A stretch of DNA of 8,687 nucleotides from Pseudomonadota bacterium (GCA_023424585.1 JAFADT010000557.1:1-8687), one strand, 5' to 3'; numbered from the stretch's first letter, positions 1-6,403 are shown. A program made the numbers and translations. Notes: generated by a model from the sequence alone, not told the origin.

Positions 1-1788
1 CTCTTCGCCCTCCCGCTGTTCGGGCTCTGGTTCTCCGGTCATGCCTCCGACCGCTTCGACGCGCAGGTGCTGGCGGTCATCGAGAAGCAGATAGGGCTCG
101 ACGCGGAGTTGAGCGCGGAGGACCGCCAGGAGGCGCTCGCCTTCTACCGCGCGGTTCCCGCGTCCGCGGCCTGCCTGAGCGACGGCGAGGAGCTGGCGCG
201 CTACCGCGAGAACCTGGGGAGCGCGTGCTCGGACGTGAAGCAGTTCGGGTGGGCGCGCCTGGGCTCGTGGGTCCTGCTGGCGCTCGGGGTCGCCTCCACG
301 GTGGTGGCGCTCTTGTGCGGCCTGGCCGCGTTCATCTCGCGCCCCTTCCAGTACGGCAGCTTCCTGGTGGGCTGGCTCGTGCTCCGGGTCACCAGCGCGC
401 TCCAGGTGCTGGGGCAGGGCGTGCTGGCGGTGTGGCTCTCCTACTGGGTGACCGCGCTCTGGACCCAGCGCTACTACCCGAAGCTCATCGGCGCGATGGC
501 GGTCATCGCGGCGATCGCCATCTTCCTGGTGGTGGTGGCCATCTTCCGCCGCCCGCCCATGGACTTCGACGTGGAGGCGGAGGAGGTCCCCGAGGAGCGC
601 GCCCCGGAGCTGTGGGCCTGCGTGCGCCGGCTGTGCGAGCGGCTCCAGACGTCCCCGCCCGACCACATCCTCGCGGGCATCGACACCAACTTCTTCGTCA
701 CCGAGCACGAGGTGCGCGTGGACGGGCGCGTCCTCACCGGCCGCACGCTCTTCGTGAGCCTGTCCCTGCTGCGCCTGCTGGAGCGCTCCGAGGCGGAGGC
801 CGTGCTCGCGCACGAGATGGGGCACCTGCTGGGCGGCGACACCGGGCACAGCAAGCGGCTGGCGCCCATGCTCGCGCACTTCGGCCACTACCTCCAGACG
901 CTCTACGAGGGCGGCGTGACGCGCCCCGTCTTCTATTTCATGGCGGCCTACCGCGGGCTCTTCGAGCTGTCGCTGGGCCGCAGCCGCCGCGCCAGCGAGC
1001 TCGCGGCGGACCGGCTGGCGGCGGGGGTCACGTCGGGGCAGGACATCGCCCGCTCCCTGGTGAAGGTGGGCGCGTACGCGAGCTTCCGGGACCGCGTGGA
1101 GGCGAAGCTCTTCGCCCAGGACGAGCAGCACCAGTCGGTGGCCATCGCGCAGCGGGTCGCGCACGGCTTCTCCGAGTATGCCCAGTCCGAGGCCGTGCAC
1201 GATGACCTGCACCGCGCCGTGACGCCCCATCCGTTCGACTCCCACCCGCCCCTGGGCGCGCGCATGGAGAACGTGGGCGTCCACCTGAAGCCCGCGGACA
1301 TGGCGCAGGTGCTCCTGGAGCCCGTGGCGTCCTCGTGGGTGGAGGCCTTCGTGGACGCGGAGGCCATCGAGTCGCGGCTGTGGGGGGTCTACGAAGAGCG
1401 CTTCTCCCAGGCCCATGACCTGGCGCTCGCCTACCGCTACGAGCCGTCCACCGAGGAGGAGCGGCAGCACGTGGAGAAGCACTTCCCGCCGCTCACCTTC
1501 GAGGGCAAGGCGGCCGGCCACGAGGTGCGGCTGGACTACGCGCAGGTGAGCTGCTCGGAGTGGGAGCAGCCCATCGAGTTCGACCGGATCACCTCCGCCT
1601 CCACCGCCGACCGCATGTTCAAGAAGTACCTGGACCTCCAGGTCACCGGAGAGGGCCGCTTCAAGGGCCGGCGCTCCATCTGCCTGAGCAAGCTGAAGGA
1701 CCCCGAGGGGGCGCTGGAGGCCGTCGGGCGCTACCTGGGACGGCACCGCTTCATGAAGGAGCACCGCTCCAAGTCCGAGGCCGCTTGA
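1..1788 (+). CDS. M48-family membrane zinc metalloprotease, 5' end outside window
   Basis: The reading frame is open from base 1, so the gene starts upstream; the GTG at 67 is only an internal candidate. Residues are counted from base 1. Seen: a hydrophobic stretch at the very start, further hydrophobic segments at about 88-112, 119-153 and 162-182, then the zinc motif HEMGH at 271-275 in the context AVLAHEMGHLLGGD, and a downstream ASELAAD whose Glu (333) fits the third zinc ligand (ExxAD). These are the hallmarks of gluzincin M48 peptidases (HtpX/Ste24-like), which cleave membrane or misfolded envelope proteins. Several hundred residues follow the catalytic core, including DSHPPLGAR, typical after the core in M48 proteins, and a C-terminal region I do not recognise. 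The gene converges with the next one, 22 bp between stops. The family call is firm; the substrate is unknown. Confidence 0.9.
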   Translation, partial: LFALPLFGLWFSGHASDRFDAQVLAVIEKQIGLDAELSAEDRQEALAFYRAVPASAACLSDGEELARYRENLGSACSDVKQFGWARLGSWVLLALGVASTVVALLCGLAAFISRPFQYGSFLVGWLVLRVTSALQVLGQGVLAVWLSYWVTALWTQRYYPKLIGAMAVIAAIAIFLVVVAIFRRPPMDFDVEAEEVPEERAPELWACVRRLCERLQTSPPDHILAGIDTNFFVTEHEVRVDGRVLTGRTLFVSLSLLRLLERSEAEAVLAHEMGHLLGGDTGHSKRLAPMLAHFGHYLQTLYEGGVTRPVFYFMAAYRGLFELSLGRSRRASELAADRLAAGVTSGQDIARSLVKVGAYASFRDRVEAKLFAQDEQHQSVAIAQRVAHGFSEYAQSEAVHDDLHRAVTPHPFDSHPPLGARMENVGVHLKPADMAQVLLEPVASSWVEAFVDAEAIESRLWGVYEERFSQAHDLALAYRYEPSTEEERQHVEKHFPPLTFEGKAAGHEVRLDYAQVSCSEWEQPIEFDRITSASTADRMFKKYLDLQVTGEGRFKGRRSICLSKLKDPEGALEAVGRYLGRHRFMKEHRSKSEAA

Positions 1789-1797
1789 GGGGAGCCT

Positions 1798-1825
1798 CCG
1801 CCCGCGGCCGTCACGCCGCGGGCGG
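1798..1825. terminator. GC-rich stem-loop between convergent genes
   Basis: A perfect 11-bp inverted repeat (left arm CCGCCCGCGGC at 1798-1808, right arm 1815-1825) encloses a 6-nt loop. It lies between the end of the protease gene and the last codons of the convergent SUKH-like gene, overlapping that gene's stop. There is no T-tract on either strand, so calling it a bidirectional terminator is inference from position and stem strength. Confidence 0.5.
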
Positions 1826-2701
1826 GCGGGTGCGGAAGAGGCGCCCGGCCACGAGCTCGAACCCGGTGCCGGCGGGGAGCGTGGTCCCCGCGACGTTCGC
1901 GTCGGCGCGCAGCGTGCCGCTGTGGAGCTTCTCCATCAGCAGCACCACCCGGGTGCCGCCGGCCAGGGGGACGCCGTCCACGTCGTGGTCGCGGGCCAGC
2001 ACGCCGCTCACGCCGGGAGAGACCGAGACCTCGTGGAAGGGGGCCAGCGGGAGGCCGTCGACGACGATGGGCTCCGTCGGTGTGAACTTCAGCGGGCGCC
2101 CGGTCTCCGGATGGATGGCGAGCGCCGTGCCCTCGGCGCACGGGATGCCGTCCACGACCGCGCGTTCGGCCAGGGTGACGTATTGGATGCGGCCCGCCTC
2201 GGTCATGAAGACGGACGTGCCGGCCCGGGCCACGAAGCCGCCTTCGCAGCGCGCGTCGTCGTGCACGGTCACGACCGCGGGGCCGCCGGTGCTCGCGTGG
2301 ACGCGCTCGATGTCCACCGGGCCTTCGATGCCCGGCACGCGCACGTTCTTCGGCGGCTGCCGCGAGGCGAGCGCATCGAACGAGGGCAGGTCGCCCGGGC
2401 GCAGCCCCTCCGCGACGCGGTGCAGGAGCTCCTCGTAGGAGGCCGCGATGTAGCGGGTGTCGCCGTACGTTTCGCCCATGTGGAGGTAGAAGACGGCCCC
2501 CACGCCCTTCTTCAGCGCGCCCTCGACGTCGAGGTACCAGACGCCGCCGCCCCCATCCCGGGCGAAGGGCACCAGTCCGGCGGGCAGCTCCTCGCTCTCG
2601 TCTCCACCCCTGTCGAGGTCGAGGCGCGTGTGCGGCCCGACGATGCCGCGCTGCTGGGACAGGTCTTCCAGAAGTCTGGCGGGGAAGCGTGGGTCGATCA
2701 T
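1811..2701 (-). CDS. SUKH (SMI1/KNR4)-like domain protein with C-terminal beta-repeat
   Basis: A 296-aa protein. I chose the ATG at 2699-2701, preceded by GGAAG about 10 bases upstream; an in-frame TTG at 2722 would add seven residues. Residues 1-100 resemble the SMI1/KNR4 fold: ELPAGLVPFARDGGGGVWYL (38-57) matches the family's 'lP..l.piA.dg.Gd...ld' core, followed by VGAVFYLHMGE and a terminal ASYEELLHRV helix (87-96). From about 120 to 290 there are three to four imperfect repeats of 'VDG-PLA-GT-V-xxxxGRL-xxTL' type (VVDGIPCAEGT, VVDGLPLA, VDGVPLAGGT, then a degenerate AGTTLPAGTG), likely beta-hairpin units. SUKH proteins are often immunity factors of contact-dependent toxins, but many are not; no obvious cognate toxin is next to it. 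It is divergent from the sigma-54-type gene at 2907. Domain call moderately sure; function unknown. Confidence 0.72.
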   Translation of the reverse strand: MIDPRFPARLLEDLSQQRGIVGPHTRLDLDRGGDESEELPAGLVPFARDGGGGVWYLDVEGALKKGVGAVFYLHMGETYGDTRYIAASYEELLHRVAEGLRPGDLPSFDALASRQPPKNVRVPGIEGPVDIERVHASTGGPAVVTVHDDARCEGGFVARAGTSVFMTEAGRIQYVTLAERAVVDGIPCAEGTALAIHPETGRPLKFTPTEPIVVDGLPLAPFHEVSVSPGVSGVLARDHDVDGVPLAGGTRVVLLMEKLHSGTLRADANVAGTTLPAGTGFELVAGRLFRTRPPAA

Positions 2702-2749
2702 CGCCGGGCAGCTTCCGGGCAAACGCGCCGGACGGCAATCGCCGGCGCA

Positions 2750-2789
2750 TGGTGACTGACGCCATCCTCCTGGTGACCGCGGTCACCAG
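2750..2789. promoter_or_regulatory. Tandem palindromic upstream activator sites, gene at 2907
   Basis: A perfect 20-bp palindrome, CTGGTGACCGCGGTCACCAG, occupies 2770-2789 (centre 2779.5). A weaker copy, TGGTGACTGACGCCATCC, lies at 2750-2767 (centre 2758.5) and matches the 18-bp core at 12 of 18 positions. The centres are exactly 21 bp apart, two helical turns. They sit about 98 and 119 bp before the predicted transcription start, where dimers of sigma-54 activators (bacterial enhancer-binding proteins) usually bind. A site of the same sequence recurs before the next gene. The sites also lie upstream of the divergent SUKH-like gene and might serve it, but I see no sigma-54 promoter in that direction. 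Confidence 0.6.
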
Positions 2790-2851
2790 CTGGCCGCCTG
2801 TCGCGAGTCCTCCGTCCCAAGGAAATCCATGGGTTACGGGGGGCGCCTGGC

Positions 2852-2867
2852 TGGCATCCGCGCTGCA
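2852..2867 (+). promoter_or_regulatory. Probable sigma-54 (-24/-12) promoter of gene at 2907
   Basis: TGGCATCCGCGCTGCA fits the sigma-54 consensus TGGCACG-N4-TTGCA, with GG at 2853-2854 and GC at 2865-2866 at the required fixed spacing. The predicted start of transcription is near 2878, leaving a leader of about 29 nt with a good Shine-Dalgarno (AGGTG, 2896-2900) before the ATG. A 36-nt block starting here is 27/36 identical, without gaps, to the block at 4167-4202. Confidence 0.65.
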
Positions 2868-2906
2868 ATAGGGCAAGGCAACGCTGTCACGAACCAGGTG
2901 ATACCC

Positions 2907-4046
2907 ATGATCAAGCCCAAGGCCCTCTCCTCTCCCTCGCTGCGCCAGAGCGCTGCTCCGGTGTCCACCCTCAACCCGAAGCAGCAGCTCTCCGCGGGTC
3001 CAGTGCAGGGCGGCTCCCAGGCCCAGGGCGCGGCGGCGCAGGGCTTCAGCAAGGTGGACTCGTTCGAGCCCGCCATCATCAACCGGCACCAGCCCCGCGC
3101 CTCGGAGCTCCAGTCGTCGCTTCAGGGGCTCCAGCCGTCGCTCCAGGAGCTCCAGCCGTTGCTTCAGGGGTTCCAGCCTTCGGTCCAGGAGCTCCAGCCG
3201 TCGCTTCAGGGGTTCCAGCCTTCGGTTCAGGAGCTCCAGCCGTCGCTTCAGGGGGGCCAGCCTTCGGTCCAGGAGCTCCAGCCGTCGGCTCAGGAGCCCC
3301 AGGCCACCGGCTCGGGTGTGCCGAGCGCCAACGACAAGCGGCCGGCCGGCGACACCCGGTCCGCGGCGCAGATCGTCGACGACACCCCGGTGCTCAAGAA
3401 CCTGGGCCGTCAGAAGGACATCAAGTTCGAGCAGCTGTGCAAGCAGACGGGCGTTGACCCGAAGCTCGACCTGAAGGACCCGAAGCAGAACGCCGACGGC
3501 GTCTACCGGCTGGCCAAGGTGCTGGAGTTCATCGACAGCGCGAAGGCCTCCACCGGCGGCGACCGCTCGAACAAGGTCCAGGGCGGCGTGGGCGACGGAA
3601 ACATCGAGGGCATCACCAAGGACGGCGACGCGCGGCACGGCACCGAGGCCGGCATGATCAAGGACTTCGCCGAGAAGGGCTACTCCTTCCTGGGGGAGCA
3701 CCAGCTGCCCACCACGAACGACACCCACGTGAAGGCGGACGGGAGCAACAAGGACAACTTCCAGTGGTTCGCGGGCGAGGCGGGCAAGGCCCTGTGGTTC
3801 ATGCCGGTGGTGAGCAACGTCCTGACGGGCGTGGGCAACTCGGAGGGCGGCTTCAAGGGCGTCCTCGAGGGCGCCGCGACCGGCTACGTCAACACCCTGA
3901 AGGGCGCCGCGGAGGGCGTCATCGGCTCCATCACGAAGGGCCGCGCCAACCCGGCCGGCATGATCTTCGGCGGGGTCATGGGCGCGCTGGGGAACACCGA
4001 GGCCGCGCCGCAGCCGGTGAAGGACATCGCCAACCTGCTGGGCTGA
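2907..4046 (+). CDS. Gln/Pro heptad-repeat protein with Gly-rich C-terminus, unknown function
   Basis: A 379-aa protein I do not recognise. The ATG at 2907 is chosen because AGGTG ends 6 bases before it and a probable sigma-54 promoter lies at 2852-2867; the upstream in-frame ATG at 2829 precedes that promoter and is unlikely. Seen in order: a short basic leader with SSPSL (8-12); a Ser/Ala/Gln-rich stretch; nine heptads of the type ELQPSLQ/GFQPSVQ (67-129); a soluble region (about 150-290) containing QIVDDTPVLKNLGRQKDIKF, an ADGVYRLAKVLEFID helix and a Gly/Asp-rich segment ending FAEKGYSFLGE; and a Gly/Ala-rich amphipathic C-terminus (about 287-362: WFAGEAGKALWFMPVVSNVL, GAATGYVNTLKGAAEGVIGS, GMIFGGVMGALG). 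There is one Cys and no Sec signal peptide. The Gly-rich end could insert in or associate with membranes; that, and export by a non-Sec route, are guesses. It shares promoter layout and leader with the next gene. Confidence 0.75.
   Translation: MIKPKALSSPSLRQSAAPVSTLNPKQQLSAGPVQGGSQAQGAAAQGFSKVDSFEPAIINRHQPRASELQSSLQGLQPSLQELQPLLQGFQPSVQELQPSLQGFQPSVQELQPSLQGGQPSVQELQPSAQEPQATGSGVPSANDKRPAGDTRSAAQIVDDTPVLKNLGRQKDIKFEQLCKQTGVDPKLDLKDPKQNADGVYRLAKVLEFIDSAKASTGGDRSNKVQGGVGDGNIEGITKDGDARHGTEAGMIKDFAEKGYSFLGEHQLPTTNDTHVKADGSNKDNFQWFAGEAGKALWFMPVVSNVLTGVGNSEGGFKGVLEGAATGYVNTLKGAAEGVIGSITKGRANPAGMIFGGVMGALGNTEAAPQPVKDIANLLG
3105..3293 (+). repeat. Nine in-frame 21-bp tandem repeats
   Basis: Nine consecutive 21-bp units encode heptads alternating between an E-type (ELQPSLQ) and a G-type (GFQPSVQ), so the higher-order unit is 42 bp. 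Units differ by only a few bases, several of them silent, indicating recent duplication within the gene. A tenth, degenerate unit (EPQATGS) follows. Pro sits at a fixed position in eight of the nine heptads, so a coiled coil is unlikely; an extended or polyproline-like spacer is more plausible. Confidence 0.9.
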
Positions 4047-4089
4047 TGACCGCTGTCCCCGGGCTGATGACCGCGGTCACCAGCCCGGG
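4044..4089. promoter_or_regulatory. Tandem palindromic upstream activator sites, gene at 4240
   Basis: TGATGACCGCGGTCACCA (4065-4082, centre 4073.5) matches the site at 2771-2788 at 17 of 18 positions. It sits inside a longer inverted repeat (4058-4089) with arms extended by CCCGGGC/GCCCGGG and a single mismatched pair. A second copy, TGATGACCGCTGTCCCCG, occupies 4044-4061 and begins on the stop codon of the preceding gene; it matches at 14 of 18. Centres are again 21 bp apart, about 119 and 140 bp before the predicted start of transcription. The long hairpin at 4058-4089 could also end transcription of the preceding gene; both roles are inference. Confidence 0.6.
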
Positions 4090-4166
4090 CCCTCCTTGCG
4101 TGAAGTCTCTCCCGCCAACCTCTTGAAACCACAGGCGGGCTCTGGCCACACCGTTCGACATCGCCT

Positions 4167-4182
4167 CGGCATGCCGGATGCA
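4167..4182 (+). promoter_or_regulatory. Probable sigma-54 (-24/-12) promoter of gene at 4240
   Basis: CGGCATGCCGGATGCA has GG at 4168-4169 and GC at 4180-4181, the fixed sigma-54 spacing, with only the first T and the C of GGCAC deviating in the -24 box. Predicted transcription starts near 4193. The following bases (TTGGACAGGGCATCGCTGT) resemble those after the promoter at 2852, so similarity runs past the promoter into the start of the transcript. Confidence 0.6.
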
Positions 4183-4239
4183 ATTGGACAGGGCATCGCT
4201 GTTTCGCTCCCCCTTCGACGTACTGCTGAGGTTCCCGCC

Positions 4240-5448
4240 ATGGCCCGTCGCATTGGTTCGTCCCCCTCCCTCTTCCGCTCCTCCTCGCTCCCGACCTCCT
4301 CGACGTCCCAGGCCAGGCCGCCGGCGCGCGCGTCGACGCTCCCCGCCTCGACGTCGGCCACGAAGCCCACGGCGACGAAGCCGCCCGCGACGACCGTGAA
4401 GCCCCCGGCGACGACGCCGGCCACGACGACGCCCGCCACGACGGCCACGAAGCCCCCGGCGACGACCCCGGCCGCGACCACGGCGACGCCGCCGAAGCAC
4501 GCGGGGACCCCTGAGGGCGCGCCTTCCTACACCCCCTGGGAGAAGACCACGGGCCAGGGCTCGGACGTGGCGGTGAGCGGCGGTGACAACAAGCTCACGG
4601 CGCCCCCGGGCGCGAAGCAGAACGTGCTCATCGACAAGCCGGGCAACCCCTTCGAGAAGGACACCTTCGGCGGCGGCAAGCTGAGCGGCAACGTGGGCTC
4701 GGTGCAGGCCTCCACCACGAGCCACAGCGGCGGTGGCGTGCACCACTACTCGGCCCAGGCCGAGGTCCAGGGCCCCAACGCCTCCTTCGGGATGCAGAAG
4801 ACGCACGCGGGCCGGCTGGGCGTGTCGAGCGCGCAGCTCACCGGCGAGGCCAACTCCTTCAAGGCGCAGGCCCAGGCCGGCGTGTCGGCCGACACGAACT
4901 CGCACGCGTACACCGCCGCGCTGACGGCCAAGGCGGAGACGGGCGTGGGCGTCACGGCGAGCGCGAGCCACGACTTCAACCGGCACGTGGGCGGCTACGT
5001 GAAGGGTGAGGCGAAGGCCGGCGCCTCCGCCTTCGCGGAGGGCGTGGCCACGGTGGACCCGCGGGCGGCCACGGCGATGGTCTCCGGCCAGGTGGGCGCG
5101 GGCGCCACGGCGGGCGCGTACGCCACGGCGGGCGGGCACGTGGGCCGGGTGCACGGCTCGGTCACCGCGGGCGCGGTGGCGGGCGCTTCGGCCCAGGCGG
5201 GCGGGAAGTTCGGCATCGAGAACGGCTTCCTCAAGCACTCCGCGGACGTGAACACGGCCATGGGCGTGGGCACCCACGTGAAGACGGACGTGGCGGTCGA
5301 CCTGCGTCACCACGTCAAGCCGGGCGTCGCGTCCGGCCTGCGCCCCGCCCTCGGCACCGCGATGGGCGTGCCCGCGCCCTCGATCGCCATCGAGCCCGAG
5401 AAGTCGGGCATCGAGAAGCTCTTCGCCAAGGCCTTCGGCAAGGAGTGA
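4240..5448 (+). CDS. Thr/Pro-linker, Gly/Ala-rich protein of unknown function
   Basis: A 402-aa protein I do not recognise. The ATG at 4240 has GAGG 8 bases upstream and follows the probable sigma-54 promoter at 4167; an open frame back to 4096 would run through that promoter and is rejected. Order: basic leader MARRIGSSPSLFRSS sharing SSPSL with the preceding gene; a Thr/Pro/Ala/Lys low-complexity linker (about 30-88); a polar region (100-160) with GGGKLSGNVGSVQAS; then about 170-360 of Ala/Gly-rich, alternating small-residue sequence (AQAQAGVSADTNSHAYTAAL, AGATAGAYATAGGHVG) resembling the repetitive pre-toxin regions of some large secreted toxins; and a short charged amphipathic tail (EKSGIEKLFAKAFGKE). 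There is no Cys and no Sec signal peptide. The Ala/Gly pattern suggests beta-rich repeats or a glycine zipper; function, localisation and any toxin link are unproven. Confidence 0.72.
   Translation: MARRIGSSPSLFRSSSLPTSSTSQARPPARASTLPASTSATKPTATKPPATTVKPPATTPATTTPATTATKPPATTPAATTATPPKHAGTPEGAPSYTPWEKTTGQGSDVAVSGGDNKLTAPPGAKQNVLIDKPGNPFEKDTFGGGKLSGNVGSVQASTTSHSGGGVHHYSAQAEVQGPNASFGMQKTHAGRLGVSSAQLTGEANSFKAQAQAGVSADTNSHAYTAALTAKAETGVGVTASASHDFNRHVGGYVKGEAKAGASAFAEGVATVDPRAATAMVSGQVGAGATAGAYATAGGHVGRVHGSVTAGAVAGASAQAGGKFGIENGFLKHSADVNTAMGVGTHVKTDVAVDLRHHVKPGVASGLRPALGTAMGVPAPSIAIEPEKSGIEKLFAKAFGKE
4351..4491 (+). repeat. Low-complexity Thr/Pro/Ala/Lys coding repeat
   Basis: Irregular repeats of KPPATT, TPATT and ATKP are encoded by near-repeating triplet strings such as CCGGCGACGACG. 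This is a disordered spacer between the leader and the Ala/Gly-rich body. It sits at the equivalent place to the Gln/Pro heptads of the preceding gene but is unrelated in sequence. Confidence 0.8.
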
Positions 5449-5456
5449 CGCGCGCG

Positions 5457-5485
5457 CCGGGCCCGCGTCATGGACGCGGGCCTGG
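5457..5485 (+). terminator. GC-rich stem-loop after gene at 4240
   Basis: Nine bases past the stop codon, a 13-bp stem (one G-U pair, core GGCCCGCGTC/GACGCGGGCC) closes on a 3-nt loop ATG. Its position fits a terminator, but no T-tract follows, as is common in very GC-rich genomes. Confidence 0.5.
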
Positions 5486-5548
5486 GCCGCGAGGGACGCG
5501 TCCGGTAGGGGCTACGCGCCGGCAGGGACGCCGCCGGGTCGCCCCTGC

Positions 5549-6265
5549 TCAGCCAGGGCGCCCGGGCTGGCGGACCGAGTATTCGGTGCCTGAGCGGAAG
5601 GGCACCGTCATGGACGCGAAGCCGTTGCTCGGATCGCGCACCCAGGCGACGTAGTCGCGATAGTCGCCCTTGAAGACGCCGACGTTGTCGGTCACCACCA
5701 CCGCGCCCGTGCGCAGCGCTGGCGCGACGAGCTTCAGCACGTCGAGCGCCCGCAGCGGGAACCCATCGTTGAGCATGAAGTCCACCTCACCGAGGTCCGA
5801 CCGCAGCGTCTCCGTCGCATCGCCCACCCGGATCTCGACGAAGGAGGCGAGCCCTGCCTCCTCCAGGTGCGCCTGCGCGCGCCGAGCCTTCTCCGGCAGC
5901 AGCTCGGTGCCGATGACGCGGCCGCCGCCGTTGTCGCGCACCGCGGCCGCCAGCCAGAGCGTCGAGACGCCGAAGGACGTGCCGAACTCGATGATGCTCC
6001 TGGCGCGGAGCGCCCGCGCGGTCAGGTAGCAGAACGCACCCTGGGCGCGATCGATCGCGAGGTACTTGTCCGCGAAGGTGTGCTCCGTGCCCGGCGTGTC
6101 GATGGGCCGGCCCAAGAGCAGCCGCGGCAGCTGTGGCAGGAGCTGGAGGAGGACGCCTGGAACCTGGCGGTCCGCCTCGCCGTGGAGGCGACGCAGCACG
6201 GCGCGCACCCGCTCGTCGGGCAGGACGGCCAGGGGATCCCAAGCATTGTCGTTGGCGCTGAACAC
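5549..6265 (-). CDS. Class I SAM-dependent O-methyltransferase-like protein
   Basis: A 238-aa protein starting at a GTG (6263-6265) with AAGGG 7 bases upstream. The Rossmann-type methyltransferase signature is clear: motif I IIEFGTSFGVSTLWLA (91-106) binds SAM, GRVIGTELLPEKARRAQAHL (115-134) gives the acidic residue after strand 2 (E120), IRVGDATETL (145-154) contacts the adenine side, VDFMLNDG (161-168) is motif IV and GAVVVTDNV (187-195) follows. The order and the upstream helix SIIEFG match the small catechol/caffeoyl-CoA-like O-methyltransferases (about 220 aa). The substrate cannot be read from sequence; antibiotic or secondary-metabolite O-methylation is typical for the family. It is divergent from an AraC-family regulator, its most likely controller. 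Confidence 0.88.
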   Translation of the reverse strand: MFSANDNAWDPLAVLPDERVRAVLRRLHGEADRQVPGVLLQLLPQLPRLLLGRPIDTPGTEHTFADKYLAIDRAQGAFCYLTARALRARSIIEFGTSFGVSTLWLAAAVRDNGGGRVIGTELLPEKARRAQAHLEEAGLASFVEIRVGDATETLRSDLGEVDFMLNDGFPLRALDVLKLVAPALRTGAVVVTDNVGVFKGDYRDYVAWVRDPSNGFASMTVPFRSGTEYSVRQPGRPG

Positions 6266-6403
6266 GGAGAAGCCCTTTCATCCTGGGGCCAGGAGGCCAC
6301 GTGGGTGCCCTCGCCGTACCGCGCGAAGGCCTGTGGGCGACCCTAGGGAGTCTCGCCCCTGGCGGCATTGCGCAATCAGGACAATTTGTTTATCAAAACG
6401 GCC
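6266..6403. promoter_or_regulatory. Divergent promoter region, methyltransferase / AraC regulator
   Basis: This 138-bp gap has an AT-rich patch (about 6375-6398) that contrasts with its surroundings, next to the 8-bp palindrome TTGCGCAA (6369-6376) and ACAATTTGT (6381-6389). TTGCGC (6369) and TATCAA (6391) could be weak -35/-10 boxes 16 bp apart pointing to the AraC gene, in which case the transcript would begin almost at its ATG. Weak evidence; the region is flagged by composition and position. Confidence 0.35.

Noticed and set aside
445..462. A GGGTGACCGCG string resembling half of the upstream activator palindrome.
   Set aside because: Inside the protease coding region, lacks the second half-site and is not near a promoter; chance match.
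225..1205. Plus-strand 326-codon frame inside the protease gene.
   Set aside because: Composed of Arg, Gly, Ala and Pro with no motif; the overlapping frame carries HEMGH and membrane segments.
3105..3293. Regular 21-bp repeats considered as a CRISPR array.
   Set aside because: There are no unique spacers; the units are directly tandem, in frame, and code for heptads within a gene.
1731..3728. Long minus-strand open frame with a striking 'LKRRLELLDRRLEP' heptad, coiled-coil-like in appearance.
   Set aside because: It is the antisense reading of the 21-bp repeats in the gene at 2907 and of the SUKH-like gene in another frame. It is rich in Arg as expected of GC-rich shadow frames, and it overlaps two better supported genes.
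3976..5313. 445-codon minus-strand open frame opposite the gene at 4240.
   Set aside because: Extreme Arg/His/Gly/Val composition with no domain, arising from high-GC third positions of the plus-strand gene, which has promoter and ribosome-binding site support.
1811..5448. SUKH-like protein read as the immunity partner of a toxin encoded by the two genes next to it.
   Set aside because: Immunity genes normally follow their toxin on the same strand; this one is divergent, and neither neighbour shows a toxin catalytic motif. Kept only as a weak possibility in the findings.
5550..5569. 20-bp near-palindrome CAGCC...GGCTG at the 3' end of the methyltransferase gene.
   Set aside because: Within coding sequence, one mismatch and almost no loop; GC-rich coding DNA gives many such cases.
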